From Flavobacteriaceae bacterium (GTDB taxonomy: Bacteria > Bacteroidota > Bacteroidia > Flavobacteriales > Flavobacteriaceae), in contig JAFMFH010000007.1 of NCBI GenBank assembly GCA_017856235.1, forward strand, positions 1 through 43,403: a stretch of 43,403 nt of DNA, given 5' to 3'. The translations under genes and the position numbers were made by a program. The notes under the pieces were generated by a model that was given only the letters and a program-made list of their open reading frames with translations, ran no database searches and was not told the origin of the DNA. Of this stretch, positions 27,180 to 36,128 are shown piece by piece (the first letter of the stretch is position 1; each line of letters starts with the position of its first letter).

Positions 27180-28178
27180 TCAATTAAAAAAATCTGATAA
27201 TACTTCTCTTTGATAATAATCAATAATAAAATTGGAAACTTTATTGTAAGATAGAATACCATATTCTTGCTTATTCGATTTTAAATAAAAGTCATACAGA
27301 TAGCCTGAAATTCTATCAAAAAAGTTATTATGATATTTACTCCAGAATTCCATGTTATAATTAATATCAGTTATTACTCTCGGATTGAGCTTTGAGGTGT
27401 AATCTTCTATTTTTTCTTTGTGATTCTTATTAATTTCGTTTAGAAGATTTAAAAGTGCATTGAAATAGCCGGAATATCGAATATTTGCATTATTACTTTC
27501 AACTGCTCTCATAAATCCAATAAAACTTGCTTCAGCTTCATCTGCATACCCCATTTGATGAGCATATTCATGAAAAATAACTACAGGTAAATCAACTTTG
27601 GGAATATCTGCATTTACAACTGACTCTGATGTAAATGGAATAAAGTGTCCACTAACTGTTTGAAAAAGAAGAATGCCGGGAACTAAAGACTGTTTTACAT
27701 TTAAGTTAATCATATTAGTAACTTCAAAAAAATCTAATTCGTTATGATCTTTAATTAAAGTAGCTTCTTCATTTATCTTTGTAATAATTATATTCAAGGT
27801 ATTATCTAACTCTTCAAACTCATAATCATCTTTAATACTTAATTCATCTGATATTGAGGTTTTGAAATAATTTAATCCCCAAAAAGAATAAAAAATAAAG
27901 TAAACAAATGAAATAAATGCCAGAAGGTTAATAAAATCATTTAGTTTGAATGAAAAAACTCTATAGACAAGATAAATAAGAATAATAATAAGAAAGACAT
28001 ATAAAATTTCACCTACAGGTATGTTTATATTTGAATATACAAATGAATTTACTTTGAGAATATAATTGTATAAATAATATGAATAATAATCATCAATGAT
28101 TGATGGATTATTTTTAATGAAATTAATTAATAGTATTTGAGGTATTAGAGCAATAGCAAAAATACTTTTTAATTTCAT
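27180..28178 (-). CDS. DUF3810 family membrane-anchored putative zinc metallopeptidase
   Basis: 332 residues. Three N-terminal hydrophobic segments (about 5-20, 55-73 and 83-100) anchor it; the rest should face the periplasm. The key motif is FHEYAHQMGYADEAEASF: His203, Glu204 and His207 form an HExxH zinc site and Glu214 or Glu216 can be the third ligand, as in gluzincins. DUF3810 is widespread in Bacteroidota, and its substrate is unknown to me. The start overlaps the peptidyl-prolyl isomerase stop by 1 nt (TAATG), so it shares that transcript. Confidence 0.85.
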   Translation of the reverse strand: MKLKSIFAIALIPQILLINFIKNNPSIIDDYYSYYLYNYILKVNSFVYSNINIPVGEILYVFLIIILIYLVYRVFSFKLNDFINLLAFISFVYFIFYSFWGLNYFKTSISDELSIKDDYEFEELDNTLNIIITKINEEATLIKDHNELDFFEVTNMINLNVKQSLVPGILLFQTVSGHFIPFTSESVVNADIPKVDLPVVIFHEYAHQMGYADEAEASFIGFMRAVESNNANIRYSGYFNALLNLLNEINKNHKEKIEDYTSKLNPRVITDINYNMEFWSKYHNNFFDRISGYLYDFYLKSNKQEYGILSYNKVSNFIIDYYQREVLSDFFN

Positions 28179-29191
28179 TACTTTATGTCAACTAATTCAA
28201 CTTCAAAAATTAATGTTGCATTTGGAGGAATAACTCCATTGCCCGCACCCATTGTTCCATAACCAAGTTCACTAGGAATCACAAGCGTAGCTTTTGAGCC
28301 TTTATTAAGTAGTTGCATAGCTTCATCCCACCCTTTAATAACTTGTCCAACACCACACGTGAACTCAATTGGTTCTCCTCTAGTAAAAGATGAATCAATT
28401 TCTGATCCATCAACAAGTTTAAGAGAGTAATGAACTGAAAGGATATCATCGATCTTTGCATTAGGTCCACTTCCTTTTTTGGAAACTTTATATTTTAATC
28501 CACTTTTGGTCTCCATCATTCCTGATGTTAAATCATCTAGAAGCTTAGCCTCTTCCTCTGCTCTTAAAATATCTGCTTGACTCTTATTTGTAATATAGTC
28601 TTCAAATACCTTAGGTGCATTAAAGTCCTCAGCATCTTTACCAATTCTTATGATCTTAATACTTTTAATAAGATCATCTTGAGCAACATTATCAACAACA
28701 TCTTGGCCAGAGTGAACCTTTCCAAAAACAGAATGCTTGCCATCAAGCCATGGAGTCTCTACATGAGTTATAAAGAATTGACTTCCGTTTGTTCCTGGTC
28801 CAGCATTAGCCATTGATAAGATACCTGGGCCTGAGTGTTTTAATTCCTCACTAAATTCATCATCAAACTGAAATCCAGGTCCACCAGATCCAGTTCCAGT
28901 AGGGTCACCACCTTGTATCATAAAATTATCAATTACTCTATGAAATTTTAGACCATCATAATATGGTTTTCCAAAAAATTGTTCATCCGCTGCAGGATGA
29001 TTTCCCTCAGATAATGCAACAAAATTAGATACAGTTAATGGCGTCTTCTTAAAAAATAACTCTAGTAATATATCACCTTTTGAGGTCTCTAGGTTCGCAT
29101 ATATTCCTTCATTTAAATCAGAGTAGTCATTCATATTACATGAGTTTAAGATTAGTATTGATGTTATTAATATGATAAATTTTTTAATCAT
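28178..29191 (-). CDS. Lipoprotein with fused cyclophilin and FKBP peptidyl-prolyl isomerase domains
   Basis: 337 residues. A lipoprotein signal ([11 protein letters not shown], Cys18) is followed by a cyclophilin domain (about 32-190) with [40 protein letters not shown] and [12 protein letters not shown]. After a helical linker comes an FKBP domain (about 232-337) with [28 protein letters not shown] and PSELGYG. Two unrelated proline-isomerase folds in one exported protein suggest a folding factor for outer-membrane or secreted proteins. It overlaps nrnA by 8 nt and DUF3810 by 1 nt. Confidence 0.92.
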   Translation of the reverse strand: MIKKFIILITSILILNSCNMNDYSDLNEGIYANLETSKGDILLELFFKKTPLTVSNFVALSEGNHPAADEQFFGKPYYDGLKFHRVIDNFMIQGGDPTGTGSGGPGFQFDDEFSEELKHSGPGILSMANAGPGTNGSQFFITHVETPWLDGKHSVFGKVHSGQDVVDNVAQDDLIKSIKIIRIGKDAEDFNAPKVFEDYITNKSQADILRAEEEAKLLDDLTSGMMETKSGLKYKVSKKGSGPNAKIDDILSVHYSLKLVDGSEIDSSFTRGEPIEFTCGVGQVIKGWDEAMQLLNKGSKATLVIPSELGYGTMGAGNGVIPPNATLIFEVELVDIK

Positions 29192-30194
29192 AATATTCTT
29201 TTAAGTATTGTTTAATATCACTAATAAATTTCTTTTCAGTATCTATTAAATTTAATTTTGAGATTCCCCCAGCAGCATGAATATGTCCTCCACCATTAAA
29301 ATATCTTGAAGCAAATATATTAACTTTAAAGTCACCTTTAGACCTAAATGAAATTTTAATTAATTCATCCTCTTTATTTTCTAAAAATAATACAGAGCAT
29401 AAAATTCCTTCAACACTAAGTCCAAAATTTACAAAACCTTCACTATCTCCTTTCTTAAAATTACTAGACTTTTGATCTTCGTCAGTTATTAAACTATACA
29501 ATACAGGTAAATCTTCAACTTTTTTAAAGTTATTTATTGTGATGCCAAGAAGTTTAAGTCTATCAAATTGAAAATTATTATGTAAACTTTCAAAAATTTG
29601 AGTAACATCTACACCATAATCAATTAATTTAGAGCCAACAAGTAGTGTTCTAGAAGTTGTTGAAGGAAAACGATAGGAACCAGTGTCTGCAACTATTCCA
29701 GTATAAAGACATGTTGCAATGTTGTTATCAATTTTATTTGAATCTATGTAAGAAATAAAATCATAAATCATCTCACTTGTTGAACTCATTTTAGAATTAG
29801 AAATCATAAAATCAGCATAATCATCTGGATTCTCATGATGATCAATCATTATAATTTTTGCAGATGATTTAGAGATTTTATATGAAACATTTTTAGCTCT
29901 TCCTAAACTATTAAAATCTAGTGTAAAGATAATTTCAGCTTCATCAAATAAAACATCTGATTTTTCTTTTTGAAATTCGTAAACTATAACATTTTCTGAA
30001 CCAGGAAGAAAGTTAAGTATCTCAGTGAATTCATTTGGTGAAATAACACTTACATCGTGATCATTTTTAAAAAAATGAAACAAAGCTAAACAACTTCCAA
30101 GTGCATCTGCATCAGGACTACTATGTGGTATTAAAATGATTTTTTTCTTTGTAGATAAAATACTTTTAATACTTTCATGAATCTTATTATCCAT
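29184..30194 (-). CDS. nrnA: Bifunctional oligoribonuclease/PAP phosphatase, DHH family
   Basis: 336 residues. The DHH domain shows [11 protein letters not shown] (24-34), LDFNSLGR (Asp93) and [10 protein letters not shown] (117-126); the DHHA1 domain ends with [12 protein letters not shown]. NrnA degrades short RNA oligomers and hydrolyses 3'-phosphoadenosine-5'-phosphate. No orn gene is seen here. It is the first gene of a long minus-strand run (nrnA, PPIase, DUF3810, then rel onward) and is divergent from ndk across 88 nt. No exact TAnnTTTG box is visible before it. Confidence 0.93.
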   Translation of the reverse strand: MDNKIHESIKSILSTKKKIILIPHSSPDADALGSCLALFHFFKNDHDVSVISPNEFTEILNFLPGSENVIVYEFQKEKSDVLFDEAEIIFTLDFNSLGRAKNVSYKISKSSAKIIMIDHHENPDDYADFMISNSKMSSTSEMIYDFISYIDSNKIDNNIATCLYTGIVADTGSYRFPSTTSRTLLVGSKLIDYGVDVTQIFESLHNNFQFDRLKLLGITINNFKKVEDLPVLYSLITDEDQKSSNFKKGDSEGFVNFGLSVEGILCSVLFLENKEDELIKISFRSKGDFKVNIFASRYFNGGGHIHAAGGISKLNLIDTEKKFISDIKQYLKEYYD

Positions 30195-30248
30195 CTTTGA
30201 GCTAATATAATATTATATTGAAAATTAAAATAAAGTAATTACTAAAAC

Positions 30249-30278
30249 TTTGATTAATGATAGATATTATTAAATTTG
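30249..30278 (+). promoter_or_regulatory. Consensus ndk promoter, leaderless arrangement
   Basis: TTTG (30249-30252), 18 nt, TAAATTTG (30271-30278), then only CCGC before the ATG at 30283. Both elements are exact. With a start 5-7 nt after the -7 box the mRNA begins at the ATG itself, so no ribosome-binding leader can exist. Confidence 0.75.
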
Positions 30279-30282
30279 CCGC

Positions 30283-30705
30283 ATGAATTCTAATAGAACA
30301 TTTACTATGCTTAAGCCTGACTCAATTGAGCAGGGGTATATGCTTCCAATCCTTAACATGATTAAAGAGGCTGGGTTTAAAATAATTGCATTGAAGTATA
30401 AAAAAATGACTAAAGAAGAAGCTGAAGAATTCTACTCTATTCACTCAGATAAGCCTTTTTTTAAAGATTTAATTCAATTTATGACAAGAGGTCCAATAGT
30501 CGCAGTAGCTCTAGAAAAAAATAATGCAGTTGAAGACTTTAGAAAACTTATTGGTTCAACTGATCCTTCAGAAGCTGAAGAAGGTACAATAAGAAATAAA
30601 TATGCTAAATCTAAAGGTGAAAATGCAATACATGGATCAGATAGTGATGAGAATGCTGACATCGAAATAAGTTTTCATTTTAGCGAAAACGAAATTTTTA
30701 GTTAA
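30283..30705 (+). CDS. ndk: Nucleoside diphosphate kinase
   Basis: 140 residues. It transfers the gamma phosphate of ATP to nucleoside diphosphates to balance NTP pools. Seen: [13 protein letters not shown] (7-19) and the catalytic His117 in [20 protein letters not shown] (114-133). Monocistronic on the plus strand behind a strong leaderless-type promoter. The stop overlaps the convergent DUF721 gene by 8 nt. Confidence 0.96.
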   Translation: MNSNRTFTMLKPDSIEQGYMLPILNMIKEAGFKIIALKYKKMTKEEAEEFYSIHSDKPFFKDLIQFMTRGPIVAVALEKNNAVEDFRKLIGSTDPSEAEEGTIRNKYAKSKGENAIHGSDSDENADIEISFHFSENEIFS

Positions 30706-30991
30706 GAATTAATTCTTTTACATACTCTTTTCCTAATTCCTGATTTATAAGTTTAATTACTTTGTTCTTCTCAAAAATTAATTCTTCTTTAAGTACTGAA
30801 GATTTTAGTTTAATGAATAGAATACCCTTTTTATATTTTACGTTATAAGTATATTTTTGAATGTTTTCACCCATTGTCTTAACCCATGCTTCTTGAACCC
30901 TAAGATTGTCAATGCCAGCTCTGTAGTGTTTTTGTGAAACAAAATCCTCTAAAACTTTTGAAATATTTTTAATCTCTCCTCTCTTAGACAT
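30698..30991 (-). CDS. DUF721 (DciA-like) protein
   Basis: 97 residues. A small KH-like protein with [17 protein letters not shown] and [20 protein letters not shown], the DUF721 pattern. In other bacteria DUF721 proteins include DciA, which loads the replicative helicase; flavobacterial members are short and untested. It overlaps recF by 8 nt, so a DNA-replication/repair pair is cotranslated, which fits a role at the replication fork. Confidence 0.85.
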   Translation of the reverse strand: MSKRGEIKNISKVLEDFVSQKHYRAGIDNLRVQEAWVKTMGENIQKYTYNVKYKKGILFIKLKSSVLKEELIFEKNKVIKLINQELGKEYVKELILN

Positions 30992-32084
30992 TTGAGTGTA
31001 TTTTTTCTAAATCAAAAATTTCTTCTTTATTTTTTAGTCCATATAAAGCATCTTTTACTCTATCAATATGAGTATCTGTTATAAATATCTGACTAAAATC
31101 CTTCTTTTCAAGTATTTGTACAATTTGTCTAACTCTTTCTTGGTCAAGTTTATCAAAGATATCATCTAGTAATACAATTGGTGAATTTCCGAATTTAGTT
31201 TTATAATAATCAAATTGGGCAAGCTTTAATGCAATTAAAAATGATTTTTGTTGTCCTTGACTTCCAAAGTTTTTTATCTTATTATTATCAATAATGAAGT
31301 TTAGGTCATCTCTATGTATTCCTTTTGAAGTATATTGTAAAAATCTATCTTTTGATAAACTCTTATTTAAGATCTCTGAAAAACTTCCAAAATTTAAATC
31401 ACTTTTAAAATCTATGTCAACAGACTCATTCCCAGAACTTATATCAGAGTAATATTTTTTAAATATTGGTATAAATGTTTTAAGAAAGTTAGTTCTCTCT
31501 TTAAAAATTGGAGTTCCAAGACTAATTATTTGTTGGTCATATGAGTCAATGGTATCTTTATCAAATTTCCTGTTAATAAAAAAGTATTTCAATAAAGAAT
31601 TTCTTTGAGTAATAACCTTGCTATAATCTATAACTCTTTGAAGATATATTTTATCAACCTGGCCTATAACTGAATCTATAAACTTTCTTCTCATTTCACT
31701 TCCCTCTATAATAAGATTTCTATCATGCGGAGAAATAATAATTAAATTTACTATGCCAATATGATCAGAAATTCTTTTATATAATTTGCTATTTCTTTTA
31801 ATAACTTTCTTTTCTCCATTTTTGTAATAACAATGTATATTTTCACTTCTGTTATTAATTTCAAAATCACCATTAATTGAAAAATAATCTTGACCAATTC
31901 TAACATTTTGAGAAGTTGAAGGATTAAAATAGCTTTTAGTAAATGCTAGATGATATATTGAGTCAATTATATTGGTCTTTCCAATACCATTCTTACCAAT
32001 AAAACAATTGATTTTTTTATTAAAATTAAACTTTAATTTGTCTAGATTTTTATAGTTATCAATTTTAAGTGAGTTTAAAAACAT
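30984..32084 (-). CDS. recF: DNA replication and repair protein RecF
   Basis: 366 residues, an SMC-like ABC ATPase that recognises gapped DNA and helps load RecA. Walker A is IGKNGIGKTNIIDSIYH (Lys36), the ABC signature NFGSQGQQKSFLIALKLAQ (near 270-288), and Walker B PIVLLDDIFDKLD. All nucleotide-binding residues are intact. It is first in a two-gene unit with DUF721, divergent from a TPR gene across 48 nt. It is not next to dnaA or dnaN, its site in many other bacteria. Confidence 0.96.
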   Translation of the reverse strand: MFLNSLKIDNYKNLDKLKFNFNKKINCFIGKNGIGKTNIIDSIYHLAFTKSYFNPSTSQNVRIGQDYFSINGDFEINNRSENIHCYYKNGEKKVIKRNSKLYKRISDHIGIVNLIIISPHDRNLIIEGSEMRRKFIDSVIGQVDKIYLQRVIDYSKVITQRNSLLKYFFINRKFDKDTIDSYDQQIISLGTPIFKERTNFLKTFIPIFKKYYSDISSGNESVDIDFKSDLNFGSFSEILNKSLSKDRFLQYTSKGIHRDDLNFIIDNNKIKNFGSQGQQKSFLIALKLAQFDYYKTKFGNSPIVLLDDIFDKLDQERVRQIVQILEKKDFSQIFITDTHIDRVKDALYGLKNKEEIFDLEKIHSNV

Positions 32085-32107
32085 AATTAGTATTCAAAAT
32101 AAAACAT

Positions 32108-32115
32108 TAATTTTG
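32108..32115 (+). promoter_or_regulatory. -7 box of the TPR-ribH-mutL operon
   Basis: TAATTTTG matches TAnnTTTG and lies 17 nt before the ATG at 32133. A clear TTG at -33 is not seen, so confidence is modest. Confidence 0.4.
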
Positions 32116-32132
32116 GGATTCAAAAAATTATT

Positions 32133-32894
32133 ATGGCAACATTCAACAAAAGAGGTTATAAAAAAAGTAGAAATAAAACTGAAAGTCAAGGAGAAAAAAG
32201 CCAAACTGCTGAAGTATTTGACACTTTAGATTCTACTGCTAGTAAATCTGAACAATGGATATTAAAAAATCAGAATAAAATTTTTTCATTTATTGTATTA
32301 ATTTCATTATCTGTTTTATCTTATTTAGGATACCAGAGATTTATTAGTGAGCCTAAAGAAACTGAGGCAATAAGTGAGCTAAATCAAGCACAATATTTTT
32401 TCGAATTGGCACTTGTGTCAAAAGAATCTGATTCACTTTTTAAGCTTGCTTTAAATGGAGCCCAAGGAAAATATGGATTTCTTGATATTGTAAATGAATA
32501 TTCTGGAACAAAAGCTGCAAATCTTGCAAACTACTCTATTGGTATGTCTTATTTGAATCTCAAAGAATATGACAAAGCTATAAGTTATCTTGAAAAATTT
32601 AATTCAGATGATATACTGTTAAAGTCGATTTCTCTTGGAGCTATTGGAGATTGTTTTTTAGAGTTGAATCAACCAAAAAAAGCATATGAATATTATCAAA
32701 AGGCATTTAAGCATAATGAAAACATTTATACAACTCCAAAATATTTGTTCAAAGCTGCATTAATAGGCTCTGAATTAGGTGAATATAGGTCTGCAATAAA
32801 CTTTCTAAATAGAATCAAAGAAGAATTTCCTGATTCATATGAATCTAGTTTAGTTGAAGTTCAACTTGGTAGAATTGAAAACCTAAACTATTAA
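32133..32894 (+). CDS. Membrane-anchored TPR protein, YfgM-like architecture
   Basis: 253 residues. A charged cytoplasmic N-terminus (1-45) is followed by one membrane helix (about 50-67, FSFIVLISLSVLSYLGY) and a periplasmic TPR domain (about 75-250) with AANLANYSIGMSYLNLKEYD, KAISYLEKF and PKKAYEYYQKAFKH. This matches YfgM-like ancillary proteins, which work beside the Sec translocon and periplasmic chaperones in E. coli. Here that role is only inferred from shape. It leads a six-gene plus-strand run and is 1 nt from ribH. Confidence 0.88.
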   Translation: MATFNKRGYKKSRNKTESQGEKSQTAEVFDTLDSTASKSEQWILKNQNKIFSFIVLISLSVLSYLGYQRFISEPKETEAISELNQAQYFFELALVSKESDSLFKLALNGAQGKYGFLDIVNEYSGTKAANLANYSIGMSYLNLKEYDKAISYLEKFNSDDILLKSISLGAIGDCFLELNQPKKAYEYYQKAFKHNENIYTTPKYLFKAALIGSELGEYRSAINFLNRIKEEFPDSYESSLVEVQLGRIENLNY

Positions 32895-32895
32895 A

Positions 32896-33369
32896 ATGTC
32901 AACTAAGCAATTTGATGATTTTAATAAAGATTTTAAAGTATTAAATCCTGATAAATTAAAAATTGCCTGTGTTGTTTCTGAATGGCACAATGAAATTACT
33001 ATGAAACTATTTAATGGAGCAAAAGACATTCTTACAAAAAACGGTATTCATGAAAAAAATATTTCTAGAATAAATGTTCCTGGAAGTTTTGAGTTAATAT
33101 TTGCATGTAAAAATCTTATAAATAAAAATTTTGATGCAGTTATAGCAATTGGATGTATAATTCAAGGTGAAACAAGACATTTTGAGTTTGTTTCAAGTGC
33201 AGTTGTAAATGGAATAAAGGATTTAAACATTATATCTGATATACCTATTATTTTATGTGTATCCACAGATGATAATATTAATCAATCTATTGATAGAAGT
33301 GGTGATAAATTTAATAAAGGTATGGACTCTGCAATTGCAGCTCTTAAAATGATTACATTAAATCAATGA
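32896..33369 (+). CDS. ribH: 6,7-dimethyl-8-ribityllumazine synthase
   Basis: 157 residues. It condenses the ribulose-derived butanone phosphate with the pyrimidine to form lumazine, the riboflavin precursor. Seen: SEWHNEIT (28-35), VPGSFELIFACKNL (61-74) and GCIIQGETRHFEFVSSAV (86-103) with the catalytic His95. Enzymes of this family assemble as pentamers or 60-mers. No other rib gene lies here. The stop overlaps the next gene by 4 nt (ATGA). Confidence 0.95.
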   Translation: MSTKQFDDFNKDFKVLNPDKLKIACVVSEWHNEITMKLFNGAKDILTKNGIHEKNISRINVPGSFELIFACKNLINKNFDAVIAIGCIIQGETRHFEFVSSAVVNGIKDLNIISDIPIILCVSTDDNINQSIDRSGDKFNKGMDSAIAALKMITLNQ

Positions 33370-33653
33370 AAGTCAACTTCTTTAAGTTAAATAAGAATAG
33401 AAAATTTAATTATACTCCCCGTTTTTTTAAAGGTAAAGATGATGTTGCGCCAAGTTTTGAATCAAAGTTTTCTGTTTATAGAGAGTCATATAACACAAAT
33501 GATATTGGTAAACACTGGGCTGATCAAAGGTATAAAATGCGTAATAGAAAAAACAGGGGTATTAATATGACATTAATCTTAATAATACTTTTTCTTATTT
33601 TGATATTTTTATATATCATTGACTTTGATATAAATATTTTCTTTACTAATTAA
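33366..33653 (+). CDS. Small single-helix membrane protein between ribH and mutL
   Basis: 95 residues: a basic N-terminal part (about 1-66, with YTPRFFKGKDD) and one C-terminal membrane helix (about 68-86, LILIILFLILIFLYII). Homologues in flavobacteria are often mislabelled 'riboflavin synthase subunit beta' because of their place beside ribH; the sequence has no synthase features. It is coupled to both neighbours (4-nt overlap with ribH, 1-nt with mutL). Function unknown. Confidence 0.75.
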   Translation: MKVNFFKLNKNRKFNYTPRFFKGKDDVAPSFESKFSVYRESYNTNDIGKHWADQRYKMRNRKNRGINMTLILIILFLILIFLYIIDFDINIFFTN

Positions 33654-35398
33654 TGTCAGATATAATTAAAATTTTACCTAGTGAAGTTTCAAATAAAATT
33701 GCTGCTGGTGAAGTAGTGCAAAGGCCATCTTCTGCACTAAAAGAACTTATAGAAAATTCTATTGACGCAAATTCTACTAAAATTCAGATAATAATTAAAG
33801 ACGCAGGAAAAAATCTAATTCAGGTAATTGATAATGGAAAAGGAATGTCAAAAAATGATATGCATTTATCATTTATAAAACATGCGACATCAAAAATTAA
33901 TAAAATAGAAGATATTTATTCTATTTCATCAATGGGATTTAGAGGTGAGGCGTTAGCTGCTATTGCCTCAGTTTCTATGTTAGAAATGGAATCAATTACT
34001 GATAATCAAAATGGTCATTTTATTGAAATTAATGGTGGTAAGTTATTAAGAGAAAAAGTCTCAAATATTCAAGAAGGCACCTCAATTAAAATAAAGAATA
34101 TTTTCTATAATATACCAGCAAGAAGAAACTTCTTGAAATCCAACTTTGTTGAACTTAGACATATACTTGATGTATTTCACAGATTAGCAATCTCTCATCC
34201 TGAGATTGAATTTTCATTTATCAATAATGATGAAGAAATTTTTTATCTAAAAGGGGAGTCATTAAAAAAAAGAATTGTTTCAATATTTGGAGAAAAAGTT
34301 AGAGAAAATTTAATTCCTATTAATGAAAGTACCCAAATTGCTGATATCTCGGGCTTTGTTTTAAAACCAGAATTTTCAAAAAAATCAAGGAGTAATCAGT
34401 TTGTTTTTGTAAATAAAAGATTTATTAAAAGTCAGTTTATTAATCATTCAATTTTTGCGTCATACAATGGTTTGCTAAAAGACGGATATTACCCCGGATA
34501 TTTTTTGTTTATCGATATAGACCCAACTAAAATAGATGTCAATGTCCACCCAAACAAAATAGAAATTAAATTTGATGATGATCAAAACTTATATTCAATA
34601 ATAAATTCTTCAGTTAAACACTGTCTTGGTATATATCAGGTTAGTCCTGTACTTGATTTTGACAAGGATCCTTCAATGGATATTTCTTATGATCAAGTTA
34701 AGTCACAGCCAAGAATTCCTGCCATTGAGATTAATTCAGAGTTTAATCCCTTTGAGGTTTTTAATGATGAGAGAGTAAATAATGTTAGTTATAATTACTT
34801 AATTCCAAATAGTAAATTAAACTTTGAAGATGACAATAATCAAAATTTAAAGATTTTTCAGATTTTGAATAAATTTATTGTAAGTACTAACAAGTCATCT
34901 CTTATTATAATAAATCAAAATTTAGCTCATCAGAGAATATTGTATGAGTCTTTTTTAAAATCAATTTTTGAGAACTCTGCTAATTCTCAAAAGTTAGTTT
35001 TTCCAATTGAGTTAAGTTTAACAAAAAAGCAATTATTGCTATACAATAAAATTATTGATGAATTTAAATCAATTGGTTTTGATATAATTGTTAGGAATGA
35101 ACTAATGCTTATTGAATCCATTCCATTTGGAATAGAAAAAAATAACGTAGAAGAAGTTATTGAAAATATTCTAAATGAGGAGTTTAATACTTCTAATGAT
35201 TTTAGTGCATCTGATTTCTTCGCAAAAAGACTTTCAAAAATTACTTCAATTAAAACGGGTCAAAAACTTAATTTATATGAGCAGGAGTATATTGTAAATA
35301 ATTTATTTTCATGTAAAGAACCTAATTTGTCACCTTATAATAAGCAAATATTTATTACTTTAAATAAAAACGACATAGAAAAAAAATTTAATGGGTAG
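33653..35398 (+). CDS. mutL: DNA mismatch-repair protein MutL with a degenerate endonuclease motif
   Basis: 581 residues. The N-terminal GHKL ATPase is intact: AAGEVVQRPSSALKELIENS with the catalytic Glu, DNGKGM, GFRGEALA and GTSIKIKNIFYNIPARRNFLKS. The C-terminal dimerisation domain is present, but the DQHA(x)2E(x)4E metal motif of nicking MutLs reads NQNLAHQRILYE (421-432), and the later CPHGRP-like site is CKEP (Cys554). So the ATP clamp and matchmaker role with MutS should stay, while strand nicking is doubtful. It starts 1 nt inside the preceding gene and overlaps the first rhomboid by 8 nt. Confidence 0.94.
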   Translation: MSDIIKILPSEVSNKIAAGEVVQRPSSALKELIENSIDANSTKIQIIIKDAGKNLIQVIDNGKGMSKNDMHLSFIKHATSKINKIEDIYSISSMGFRGEALAAIASVSMLEMESITDNQNGHFIEINGGKLLREKVSNIQEGTSIKIKNIFYNIPARRNFLKSNFVELRHILDVFHRLAISHPEIEFSFINNDEEIFYLKGESLKKRIVSIFGEKVRENLIPINESTQIADISGFVLKPEFSKKSRSNQFVFVNKRFIKSQFINHSIFASYNGLLKDGYYPGYFLFIDIDPTKIDVNVHPNKIEIKFDDDQNLYSIINSSVKHCLGIYQVSPVLDFDKDPSMDISYDQVKSQPRIPAIEINSEFNPFEVFNDERVNNVSYNYLIPNSKLNFEDDNNQNLKIFQILNKFIVSTNKSSLIIINQNLAHQRILYESFLKSIFENSANSQKLVFPIELSLTKKQLLLYNKIIDEFKSIGFDIIVRNELMLIESIPFGIEKNNVEEVIENILNEEFNTSNDFSASDFFAKRLSKITSIKTGQKLNLYEQEYIVNNLFSCKEPNLSPYNKQIFITLNKNDIEKKFNG

Positions 35399-36128
35399 GG
35401 TAAGTGAAATAGTAAAACATTTAATCATAATTAATGTAATTTTTTATATTGCATCAATGGTTTTTGGAGAGTTGATGTATGATCTCTTTGCTATGCACTA
35501 TCCAAAAAATTCAACTTTTTTTCTTTGGCAACCTCTATCTCACATGTTTATGCATGGTGACACAACTCATATTTTATTTAATATGTTTGGTCTATGGATG
35601 TTTGGTACTCCATTAGAACAAATGTGGGGGAAGCAAAAATTTATTTTTTTCTATTTGTCTGCTGGTTTTGGTGCGGTTCTTATTCAAACTCTAGTGTATC
35701 ACTATGATGTTCTATCTGTAACACAATTATTAATTGATAATGGCTTAACTAAAAATGAGATAAATAGTTTTTTTGAAACAGGTAGACTAAATACTAGTCT
35801 AATACAAACATTAGGAGAAGCAAAGCTTGCTTCTGGAATTCAATCATATAAGGCGGTAATGGTGGGTGCATCTGGAGCTCTTTATGGAATACTAGTTGGA
35901 TTTGCTATGATATTTCCAAATGTTCAACTAATGCTTCTTTTTCCACCAATACCTATTAAAGCTAAATATTTAGTACCTCTTCTAATTTTATTTGACCTTT
36001 TCTTTGGATTCACATCATATTCAGTTGGTCCAATCGCTCACTTTGCTCACATTGGTGGAGCAATTACTGGATTTATAATGATGTGGTACTGGAAAAAAAA
36101 TCAGTTTAATAATAAAAGATGGAATTAG
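35391..36128 (+). CDS. Rhomboid-family intramembrane serine protease
   Basis: 245 residues, six or more membrane helices. The catalytic dyad is visible: Ser161 in VGASGALYG and His220 in AHIGGAITG. The helix-2 motif HGDTTHILFNMFGLWMFG is also typical, with His and Asn stabilising the oxyanion. An inserted loop (about 104-152) between helices is longer than in compact rhomboids. Rhomboids cleave membrane proteins within or beside a helix. It overlaps mutL by 8 nt and the second rhomboid by 10 nt. Confidence 0.93.
   Translation: MGRVSEIVKHLIIINVIFYIASMVFGELMYDLFAMHYPKNSTFFLWQPLSHMFMHGDTTHILFNMFGLWMFGTPLEQMWGKQKFIFFYLSAGFGAVLIQTLVYHYDVLSVTQLLIDNGLTKNEINSFFETGRLNTSLIQTLGEAKLASGIQSYKAVMVGASGALYGILVGFAMIFPNVQLMLLFPPIPIKAKYLVPLLILFDLFFGFTSYSVGPIAHFAHIGGAITGFIMMWYWKKNQFNNKRWN

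Noticed and set aside
27077-27262. 61-codon open frame across the DUF3810-rel gap
   Set aside because: It overlaps the end of DUF3810 and the start of rel in another frame, has no recognisable features, and its composition is that of AT-rich noise.
28356-28361. CACGTG core as a possible parS site near parAB
   Set aside because: It lies inside the isomerase gene, and the flanks (CACCA left, AACTC right) do not match TGTTT and AAACA of canonical parS.
33653-35398. MutL truncated or frameshifted
   Set aside because: At 581 residues it is only slightly short, the C-terminal domain is readable to the end and the frame is continuous; only the endonuclease motif is altered.
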